From NCBI GenBank assembly GCA_046760445.1, contig JBHIEE010000053.1, positions 1 through 18,184 of the forward strand: 18,184 nt of DNA. Reading direction: 5' to 3'. Shown here one piece after another: positions 1 to 5,642 of this stretch; the first letter of the stretch is position 1, and the number at the start of each line of letters is the position of its first letter. This stretch comes from JBHIEE01 sp046760445. Its GTDB lineage: Bacteria; Acidobacteriota; Aminicenantia; JdFR-78. The notes under the pieces were generated by a model. That model ran no database searches, was not told the origin of the DNA, and saw only the letters and a list, made by a program, of their open reading frames with translations. Made by a program: the position numbers and the translations under genes.

Positions 1-185
1 TTCATTTTTTGATAAATTATTTTTTATTCGAGCCATCAAGTTTAATGGCATTTTTCTGATTAATCTATTTTTCAGAAAGAAATAAGGAAAGTAAATAATT
101 AAGGCTATAAAAAGAAGAAAATTATACAGCCCATACATTAGCCTTGAATATACTATAATAATTCAAACCTTGCAAGTTAAAATGA

Positions 186-214
186 TTGACATTTTATCTT
201 TAAAGAGATATTGT
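186..214 (+). promoter_or_regulatory. Candidate sigma-70 promoter with no evident gene
   Basis: A perfect TTGACA (186-191) is separated by 17 nt from TATTGT (209-214), a four-of-six match to a -10 box. A strong SD-like AAAAGGAGGG follows at 235-244. The only frame it could serve starts at the GTG codons at 244/247 and stops after about 15 codons at 291. Either this is the surviving 5' end of a lost gene or it makes a leader peptide. Signals of this kind also arise by chance in AT-rich DNA. Confidence 0.3.
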
Positions 215-249
215 TTGAGTAACTGATTAAATCCAAAAGGAGGGTGGTG

Positions 250-474
250 TTAAAAATTCATAAACTGACACTTCACCCGAGTATGCACTAATCTTATTGT
301 TCTATTTGGTTCCAGGTAAGTAAGTGCACTTGTTTTCAGCGTACGAGGAGAAGCACCTGGAATTTTCTTTTCCAAAAGTGCCCTTGCTTGTGAAGCTGGA
401 TACTTAGGAATGTATCCTTTAGGATGCATCTGATACATCCTAAGGCATGCGCTCCATTTTTTATCTTCTTCCAA
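250..474 (-). other. Doubtful 74-codon frame after the secreted-protein gene
   Basis: An open frame begins at a TTG overlapping the last codons of the upstream gene and has no SD. It contains a copy of the dispersed palindrome (411-428), which accounts for residues around Met-His-Pro-Lys-Gly. The remainder (starting KYPASQARALL) looks more coding-like than the AT-rich flanks. I do not recognise it. It could be a gene remnant, a small unknown protein or a repeat carried in frame. I consider it unlikely to be an expressed gene as drawn. Confidence 0.2.
411..445. repeat. Dispersed palindromic hairpin, degenerate copy
   Basis: TGTATCCTTTAGGATGCA at 411-428 is a near-perfect inverted repeat. It differs by one base from the reverse complement of the hairpin at 8850-8867. 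A second, decayed half (TACATCCTAAGGCATGC) follows at once, recalling the double-hairpin organisation at 4692-4749. Confidence 0.55.
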
Positions 475-1825
475 CTATTTTTTTCCTTTTCTTAGTATTT
501 ATCTTCCAAACATGTGCCAGAGGTCTCTCGTTCTCTCGATCTCCTCTAAATTCAAAGATGTAGAGGAAGCCCCTTTTGCGGTCAAAGCAAGCTGCACCAA
601 GGCGGTATTTTTGTAGCTTAATATCAAGCCCTGGTACTTTTTCAATATTATACAAATATTCATCGATATTTAATGTAGCATAAGGTTGGGGTTCGTAAGA
701 CTTTTTTCTTCCTTGAGCCACATCAGCTAAATCATCTGGATTATAGAAAATAATCTGTGCCTCAAATCTGCTGCTCCACCAACCTCTGTCATTGTGAGGA
801 GGATCAGGTATATCAGGATAAGGAGGTTCATCCGGCCATACAGTTCCATCTGAGAATCCATACCAATATTTTCCAATTCCTTTTGTACCAACAAATATCA
901 CCGTGGATTTATCACCAGCAGTAAGCCATGCTCCACCAGACCATTCATCAGAATGGTGATAGTTCTTCATGGTATGGGCACTGCTGTCATAGAGTGCATC
1001 AACTTCTTCAGAGCTATCATATTTAAGTAAGGTGATGGCATCTAATCTTGTGCCATGTGCAGGTGGGTTTCCTTCATTCCAGGGACCGTAGGCAAAAAGA
1101 GATGGGCCTTGTCCAGACCAACCACCATCACGATATCTTCCCGTGGCCAGTAGTTTTCCAGGTGTGTTAGAGTTAGCCCAGGAGCTTGGGATTTCAAAGA
1201 TATAATCATTTACACTGTAAGGTGATTGATTGTCAATATACCATCCACCAGCTCTTTGAGGGTTGGATAGATTTAGATTAAACCAGCCATGAGTAACATC
1301 AGATTCTTCTTGGAAATGCTGCCCCCAGCCAAAATGAATTTTGTCTGATGTTTGACTGCCCTGTTTAGGTAGATATTCTAAGCCTACTCGAGGAAGTTCA
1401 ACATAATCACCAAGAAAATCACCTCTGATATCTTGGAAACTTTGTAAACTCTTGGCTGTATTTAGTTCACTTAAGTTTTTACTTGAAGAAATAACAGGAA
1501 CAGGTATGCTTATTTCTGAAACATATTGATACTGTTCATGTCCAGTGGCAAAAATAGAGCCAGGATATTCATCATTGGGACCTGTAGGATCACCATGAGG
1601 ATAATAAGTCATGGCTGTCCCACCCCAGCTCCAACTTCTTTCATCGGAGCCGTCTCCAGCAGGTAACCTAAATGCTCCTTGGTAGACTAAGTCTGATGGT
1701 TGAATAAGGTGGGTGGAGATATCGGTGGTAGTATTAGTATTCTTATCAGTATCAGCAGTAGTAGCACTGAAAATAATAACCAGTATGCTCACTGTTAATA
1801 AAGATAAAAAAACATTTTTCTTCAT
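461..1825 (-). CDS. Large secreted protein of unknown function
   Basis: This 454-residue protein has an N-terminal signal peptide (MKKNVFLSLLTVSILVIIF, roughly residues 1-24), no lipobox and no later membrane helix, so it is probably periplasmic or released. The mature part is rich in Trp, Gly, Pro and Asp, with blocks such as DLVYQGAFRLP near residue 45, YPGSIFATGHEQ and GGAWLTAGDKSTVIFVGTKG. These read like the beta strands of a propeller or sugar-binding enzyme, but no catalytic motif is clear. From memory, similar hypothetical proteins occur in other anaerobic and candidate-phylum bacteria; I can name no family. GAGAAG before the ATG supports this start. The gene lies 21 nt after the SGNH-like lipoprotein gene and is probably the last gene of that operon. 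Confidence 0.85.
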   Translation of the reverse strand: MKKNVFLSLLTVSILVIIFSATTADTDKNTNTTTDISTHLIQPSDLVYQGAFRLPAGDGSDERSWSWGGTAMTYYPHGDPTGPNDEYPGSIFATGHEQYQYVSEISIPVPVISSSKNLSELNTAKSLQSFQDIRGDFLGDYVELPRVGLEYLPKQGSQTSDKIHFGWGQHFQEESDVTHGWFNLNLSNPQRAGGWYIDNQSPYSVNDYIFEIPSSWANSNTPGKLLATGRYRDGGWSGQGPSLFAYGPWNEGNPPAHGTRLDAITLLKYDSSEEVDALYDSSAHTMKNYHHSDEWSGGAWLTAGDKSTVIFVGTKGIGKYWYGFSDGTVWPDEPPYPDIPDPPHNDRGWWSSRFEAQIIFYNPDDLADVAQGRKKSYEPQPYATLNIDEYLYNIEKVPGLDIKLQKYRLGAACFDRKRGFLYIFEFRGDRENERPLAHVWKINTKKRKKIVGRR

Positions 1826-1846
1826 TTTTTGCTTCTCATTTCAGGT

Positions 1847-2569
1847 TTAAAAATTATTTTCCAATAATTGGAAAAATGGTGTATCAAGGGCATTGTACGC
1901 TGCTTCATTTAAGTGAGAATCCCATTCGTCAACAGCATAATCTGACCGCAGGTTTCCATCAGGATCGGTCAAAATAGAGTACATATCAAAAATAAACACC
2001 TTTCCAGGATGTTGATTTTTAAAGTCTACAAGCCATTGGTTGTATTGCTTGTGATTCCAAACTAAGTATGAATCCGTATCGTTAGCAGTCATTGGTAAGG
2101 CATTGCCAATTATTAACTTATATCCATGTTGCTGAACTACAATATCATAGACTTCTTTCACAATATTTTTATTTCTATTTAGATTAGCTTGAGCTTGAGA
2201 TTGTGAGCCTCCTTCAAAATCCACGAAACAGAATTTAAAAAAGACAATAGGATACTTCTCATTAGGAATATTATTGACAACTTCTCTGACACTATCTTGC
2301 ATGGTGGTACCACCCCAGGGACCTTCGATGGGGCGATAATAAAGATTAAATCTACCATGCTTGACAGGATGGCTCTCATTCCAATCCCAACCCCAATGAA
2401 CGAACCACCCTTCCATGACAGAACGACCGCACATATAAACATCTCTTTCTCCTCCCGTGCCGTTTCCATTTTCATCATCCGGTCCCGCGGGACTTTTGCA
2501 TCCAAGAGAGAGCATAAGTATAATCCCCAGGCTTAAAACCAACCGAAATGAAGGTCTTCCCTTTATCAT
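1847..2569 (-). CDS. SGNH-hydrolase-like lipoprotein
   Basis: This 240-residue lipoprotein has a signal sequence ending in the lipobox LSLGC (Cys24) and a Gly/Asn-rich linker, so it should be tethered to a membrane. The rest suggests an SGNH/GDSL fold: a possible nucleophile motif GRSVMEG (Ser50), a Gly-rich turn near 84-88, a hydrophobic strand before FVDFEGG (about 115-121) in the place of block III, and DSHLNEAAYNAL (His219) resembling block V. The match is imperfect: the acidic residue lies two rather than three positions before the His, and the classic GDS and GxND blocks are altered. It may act on envelope or extracellular glycan esters, or it may bind without catalysis. I chose the ATG at 2569 because AGAGGT precedes it; an upstream ATG at 2602 adds 11 residues without an SD. 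It sits between two exported-protein genes in a tight same-strand run. Confidence 0.8.
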   Translation of the reverse strand: MIKGRPSFRLVLSLGIILMLSLGCKSPAGPDDENGNGTGGERDVYMCGRSVMEGWFVHWGWDWNESHPVKHGRFNLYYRPIEGPWGGTTMQDSVREVVNNIPNEKYPIVFFKFCFVDFEGGSQSQAQANLNRNKNIVKEVYDIVVQQHGYKLIIGNALPMTANDTDSYLVWNHKQYNQWLVDFKNQHPGKVFIFDMYSILTDPDGNLRSDYAVDEWDSHLNEAAYNALDTPFFQLLENNF

Positions 2570-2612
2570 CAATCTACCTCTATTTAAGATTATTTGAAAC
2601 ACTTTATGCGCA

Positions 2613-3587
2613 TTATTTTCTCAGGGTGAAATGCCAACTATCCATGTTATTTGCCCGGTTTCTATCCCGGTGATTATCGCCAGGATCTACTTCAACTCTA
2701 ATATAGTAGCGCCCCTCTTCCAGTCTCGGTCTTCTCCTTTTAGAACCGTCGTCACCGCATTTAAGATCAACTGAATGTGAATGTTCCTCACCAGGAGAAA
2801 GGCTTCCAATTCTGTAAGAACGTTCATAACGATTGCTTCCGGCTGATTTATACAATGCATACCTAACATACACATCTCTAAGCGTTTCTCTAAAACCTTC
2901 GCCAGTTACTTTAACTTTAAACTTAATACGCCATCTGAAATCTTTAAAATAAGCCACCTTAAGCTCTTTGTCGGTTATTCGACATCTCAAATCGACACTG
3001 CGAGCTTGTTGTAGAGGACCTACTGGTGGTAGAGTTACACGAGTTGCAGCCTGTTTCCTGACACTAATCTGGGTTTTGAAAATGTTGTTCTCTTCGTCGG
3101 ATTCTCTAACTTCATTAAAGGGGTCTATGACTACTTTTGTAATCAATCGGCCATACCAACTAGGATATCCCTCATAAGTATAAGTTAGTATTCTTCCACC
3201 GCGCGCTGCCATGCTTCCAATTCTCCACTCATGTGCGGGCTCGCGATAGTTCTCACCTGCCCACCATTGAACTGTAAAAGCCCCTGCCCGTTTCTTACCT
3301 TTATTATAAACACCAATCCGTACTCCAACTCGCTCGCCTTGAATTGGAACCTCTGGTTTAAGCTTGAACTCAGAAACATACAAGTCGGGAGAAGCTAGCA
3401 CTTGTAGTGACGGATGAAGCACAAGTTCAGGTTCAGCTGATTCAGGCTCAGCTGATTCAGGCTCCTCTTCAGGTGGTGGAGGAGGCTCAGGTGCTCGTGG
3501 TGTTGGCATTTGAATTGGACATCCTGAAAATACGAGAAATGCAAATAAAACCAAAAGAAAAATTGAGAAATTTGTTGATTTTTTCAT
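2613..3587 (-). CDS. CARDB-domain lipoprotein
   Basis: This 324-residue protein starts with a signal peptide and lipobox VFSGC (Cys23). A Pro/Glu/Ala linker with a repeated SAEPE motif runs over residues 28-55. The first folded region (about 67-178) has the CARDB pattern: PDLYVSEFKLKPEVPIQGE, then an aromatic VQWWAG strand and the hallmark DPFNEVRESDEENN. A second, more divergent region (about 195-324) ends in VDPGDNHRDRNRANN, which looks like a second CARDB-type Ig fold. CARDB domains are adhesion or structural modules in envelope proteins. A strong GGAGG precedes the ATG. Its 5' leader closely resembles that of the SH3-barrel gene at 5643, including the 34-nt element, so the two may share regulation. 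Confidence 0.85.
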   Translation of the reverse strand: MKKSTNFSIFLLVLFAFLVFSGCPIQMPTPRAPEPPPPPEEEPESAEPESAEPELVLHPSLQVLASPDLYVSEFKLKPEVPIQGERVGVRIGVYNKGKKRAGAFTVQWWAGENYREPAHEWRIGSMAARGGRILTYTYEGYPSWYGRLITKVVIDPFNEVRESDEENNIFKTQISVRKQAATRVTLPPVGPLQQARSVDLRCRITDKELKVAYFKDFRWRIKFKVKVTGEGFRETLRDVYVRYALYKSAGSNRYERSYRIGSLSPGEEHSHSVDLKCGDDGSKRRRPRLEEGRYYIRVEVDPGDNHRDRNRANNMDSWHFTLRK

Positions 3588-3592
3588 TTCTT

Positions 3593-3625
3593 ACCTCCAT
3601 AATTTTAGTAACTGGTCACTGGTAA
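3593..3625 (-). promoter_or_regulatory. Duplicated 5' leader, copy 1
   Basis: Read on the minus strand, this is TTACCAGTGACCAGTTACTA, then a short AT stretch and GGAGGT, directly ahead of the CARDB lipoprotein gene. It matches 6825-6856 ahead of the SH3-barrel gene at nearly every position. It may be a regulatory leader or a duplicated intergenic repeat. Confidence 0.5.
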
Positions 3626-3648
3626 CTTGTAATTTGTTAATTGATAAT

Positions 3649-3663
3649 TGGTATCAGATACCA
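3649..3663. repeat. Short perfect inverted repeat
   Basis: TGGTATCAGATACCA consists of 7-bp perfect arms around one central base. It lies within a run of simple TAACTGG/ACCAGTAAC-like stutter repeats in the spacer upstream of the CARDB lipoprotein gene. It could be an operator or part of the repeat. Confidence 0.35.
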
Positions 3664-3690
3664 GTAACCAAATTTTTTTCTTGTTCACTT

Positions 3691-3724
3691 TATTTTATTA
3701 AACCCAATAAATTTATTTTTTATG
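3691..3724 (-). repeat. 34-nt intergenic element, copy A
   Basis: On the minus strand the element runs from CATAAAAAATAAA to GGGTTTAATAAA. It differs from the copy at 4818-4851 at two positions and is also close to 6893-6926. It lies about 100 bp upstream of the CARDB lipoprotein start and just past the end of the 3760-4560 gene. All three copies have the same orientation relative to the exported-protein genes. Confidence 0.6.
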
Positions 3725-3759
3725 CATTTTTTGAACATTTCCTCAAACGCGCTTGATTA

Positions 3760-4560
3760 TTAAAATTTTCGCTTCCATTGAGGATGGGTTGGGCTATTTG
3801 ACCGAAAGAAATACCATGACCATACTTCCCCCTCAGCCTCATCTGGTTGTTTAACCCACAACTTTCCGCTTTCAGGAGGTAATTCATATTCATCAAACTG
3901 AAAGGCAAACTTAAAAAGCGAATCATATACTTCACTTCGAGTACCTTCGTCAGTAATTATGTCCATGAATGGACTGTCATAAATAACCATATATGGTGGA
4001 ACATCGACTCTTCGACCACTAAGTGGTACTATTGTCGGGACGTATTGTACCATTCTGCCTTGAGCATTTAAATACTGGGGAGGTGAGATAAAAATGCAAA
4101 AATCATCTATTCTATAAACAGGGTTTTCCATATTAGTAGGCAAGTTATACATTATAAAGCCATAAGCTTTAATTTCGTCTGCCCAGCTTTCTCGCCATCC
4201 TATTTTTCTGACTCCATCATAACCTGATGGATCACTACATACTAATTGTCCTTCATCTCTCCAAGCTGCACCTCGAACAAAACCAAGATAGTATACTTTA
4301 AAATTGCCACCAATTCTTCTTTCAAATGGTGGCACATTAGCATTTATTTGTGCTCCAGGAATCTCCACAAAACTTAACCAAGCCCATTCACTTTTTCTTC
4401 CTCGAAAGCCATATAGCCCTGCTTGTATGCCTATGATACAAGTATCTTCTGTGTAGTTTTTTACCTTATTAATCGAAAGATGCCAATATATTTTTGGTCC
4501 TGACCATAGTGGAAAAGAAAAGCTAAAAAGCAAAATACAAATTAAAATACGTTTGGCCAT
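3760..4560 (-). CDS. Secreted protein of unknown function
   Basis: This 266-residue protein begins with a cleavable signal peptide (MAKRILICILLFSFSF, cleavage near Trp-Ser-Gly around residue 21) and has no further membrane segment. The body is rich in aromatic residues and Gly, with segments such as IYWHLSINKVKNYTED, SPPQYLNAQGRMV and LWVKQPDEAEGEVWSWYF, giving a beta-rich look. I recognise no family or active site. The ATG at 4560 is chosen because AAAGGAGG lies just before it; the frame stays open to 4599 but there is no SD there. It shares strand and export signals with its neighbours and has a long 5' spacer holding the double hairpin at 4692-4749 and copy B of the 34-nt element, so a long structured leader is possible. 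Confidence 0.8.
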   Translation of the reverse strand: MAKRILICILLFSFSFPLWSGPKIYWHLSINKVKNYTEDTCIIGIQAGLYGFRGRKSEWAWLSFVEIPGAQINANVPPFERRIGGNFKVYYLGFVRGAAWRDEGQLVCSDPSGYDGVRKIGWRESWADEIKAYGFIMYNLPTNMENPVYRIDDFCIFISPPQYLNAQGRMVQYVPTIVPLSGRRVDVPPYMVIYDSPFMDIITDEGTRSEVYDSLFKFAFQFDEYELPPESGKLWVKQPDEAEGEVWSWYFFRSNSPTHPQWKRKF

Positions 4561-4691
4561 TTCTCTAACCTCCTTTGATTCGAAAACTGCAAACTGCAAG
4601 CTATAGTTAGCTGCTCACTTCAAACAGCTTACTATTGTTGTAGTCACAGACTCCAAGTCATAAAAGTCAACCTGCTAAATAAAACATTTAG

Positions 4692-4749
4692 CTTTGGAGT
4701 GCACCTTTTAAGGTGCCAATTGATGCATCCTAAAGGATCCATTCCAAAG
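4692..4749. repeat. Double-hairpin (cruciform-like) intergenic repeat
   Basis: An outer stem (CTTTGGA at 4692-4698 with TCCAAAG at 4743-4749) encloses two hairpins. The first is the perfect palindrome GCACCTTTTAAGGTGC (4701-4716). The second is TGCATCCTAAAGGATCCA (4724-4741), one base from the hairpin at 8850-8867. If transcribed from either strand it would form a three-way junction. It has the look of a REP-like repeat unit. Confidence 0.6.
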
Positions 4750-4810
4750 CAACTGTCCACCGTCCACTTTATTTAATTCAAAACTCAACATTCAAAATTC
4801 ATAATTTCTT
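4749..4810. repeat. Simple stutter-repeat spacer
   Basis: CAACTGTCCACCGTCCAC is followed by imperfect units of the type AATTCAAAACTCAACATTCAAAATTCATAATT. The complement of the first part reads GTGGACGGTGGACAG, the same vocabulary found inside the CHAT gene at 9701-9740. It has no coding potential. Confidence 0.4.
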
Positions 4811-4817
4811 TTTCATA

Positions 4818-4851
4818 TATTTTATTAAACCCGATAATTTTATTTTTTATG
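4818..4851 (-). repeat. 34-nt intergenic element, copy B
   Basis: Same orientation as copies A and C. It differs from A at two positions, one of them in the ATTATCGGG segment. It lies between the end of the FG-GAP gene and the 3760-4560 gene, about 260 bp before that gene's start codon. Confidence 0.6.
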
Positions 4852-4872
4852 TAAAAGACCTTTTAGAAAATT

Positions 4873-4996
4873 GTAAAAATTGGGGTCAAATCTTTCTTAT
4901 TGACAATTTTCAAAATAATTGACTCCCCTCTCTCACTGGATTTTCAATGAACCGGTTAAATCTCAAAGTTAAAGATTTGACCCCTTACTTTTTTGA
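4873..4996. mobile_element. REP/MITE-like element with 14-bp terminal inverted repeats
   Basis: GGGGTCAAATCTTT at 4882-4895 and its exact inverse AAAGATTTGACCCC at 4971-4984 flank about 75 bp of non-coding DNA. Weaker A-rich similarity extends outwards on both sides. The right end lies inside the FG-GAP gene: its last nine codons come from the repeat. Inverted repeats of this GGGGTCAAATCTTT type are, as I recall, associated with REP/RAYT (Y1 transposase-like) sequences in various bacteria. No transposase is nearby and I see no target-site duplication. Confidence 0.55.
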
Positions 4997-5477
4997 CTGC
5001 TACATCATCAGCACGACAATCTCTGTCAAAATCGCCTACAATTGGAATATCGCCTCTTTGCCCCCAAGGGCCACTTCTATCATCAGTGGTACCATTGTGA
5101 TCATAGTCATAGTACCACATACGAGTGGAAGGGCGAAAAACTCCTACATCATCGAAGACTCGGTCTCCCTTATCTCTATCAAAATCTCCAGCTATCGGCA
5201 AATCACCTCTTAGCCCCCAAGGGCCACTTCGTGTGTCAGTAGTGCCATTATGACGCGAGTCAAAGTACCACATGCGATTAGAAGGTCGAAAGACTGCTAC
5301 ACCGCATTTTACGTACCGAGCACTTAGAGAGCCCTCTTGTCCTGAAGCTTGCTTGCCAGTAAGCAGAACAAGGATCGTTCCAAACAACAGACTTACCGTT
5401 ACTAGTAGATAAATTATCTTAGGCAACGTTAATCTTGTTAGCAATGATTTTAAGGTGGATTTCCTTTTATTTTTCAT
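4956..5477 (-). CDS. Truncated FG-GAP/VCBS-type repeat protein
   Basis: This 173-residue product has a basic N terminus and a hydrophobic segment (about 20-40) that serves as a signal or anchor. It is followed by two repeats of about 50 residues (roughly 59-110 and 111-158), each with VFRPS.RMWY, HNGTTD.RSGPWG and GDFDRD. This is the FG-GAP/VCBS-like pattern found in extracellular repeat proteins, with acidic loops that may bind calcium. A third repeat begins at residues 159-161 (VAV) but never reaches FRPS. Instead residues from about 162 run into the inverted-repeat element at 4873-4996 and stop. The gene therefore seems cut short, since such proteins usually have more repeats. An AAGGAGG SD precedes the ATG. 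Base composition looks visibly richer in G+C than the neighbours. Confidence 0.75.
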   Translation of the reverse strand: MKNKRKSTLKSLLTRLTLPKIIYLLVTVSLLFGTILVLLTGKQASGQEGSLSARYVKCGVAVFRPSNRMWYFDSRHNGTTDTRSGPWGLRGDLPIAGDFDRDKGDRVFDDVGVFRPSTRMWYYDYDHNGTTDDRSGPWGQRGDIPIVGDFDRDCRADDVAVKKVRGQIFNFEI

Positions 5478-5484
5478 TTTTGAA

Positions 5485-5642
5485 CCTCCTTAAATTAGTT
5501 CATTGAGTTTATTTGTTAATTGGTTAGCTCATTTTTATCACCTTCTCAATTGGGTTTATTGAGTAAGCGAAGCTAAAGCTTCGCGCTACATTCCTCCAGC
5601 ATCTTGCATCCTGCCTTCAGCTTCTTGCTTCCTGCTTCTTAA
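5485..5642. other. Spacer with palindrome and purine-rich stutter repeats
   Basis: The spacer holds the perfect inverted repeat GCGAAGCTAAAGCTTCGC (5567-5584). It then has a pyrimidine-rich run whose complement reads AAGAAGCAGGAAGCAAGAAG, GCTGAAGGCAGGATGCAAGATGC (short related units). I see no coding potential. The palindrome could end transcription of the SH3-barrel gene, but no T-tract follows on either strand. Confidence 0.5.

Noticed and set aside
2179..2536. Frames on both strands within the SGNH-like gene
   Set aside because: They overlap a gene with a lipobox and an SD and have no SD or recognisable domain of their own.
3588..3700. Short repeated words considered as a CRISPR array
   Set aside because: The units are imperfect, short and not separated by unique spacers of constant length; no cas gene is present.
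4692..4749. Cloverleaf-like fold considered as a tRNA
   Set aside because: It is only 58 nt long with a 7-bp outer stem and two arms, and has no anticodon arm, T-loop sequence or CCA end.
4947..5242. Plus-strand open frames over the FG-GAP gene
   Set aside because: They are shadows of the repetitive minus-strand gene; they have no SD, and the repeat periodicity and FRPS/GDFDRD motifs are on the minus strand.
5548..5566. CAATTGGGTTTATTGAGT considered as a fourth copy of the 34-nt element
   Set aside because: Only the GGGTTTA core is shared, and it is in the opposite orientation relative to the genes.
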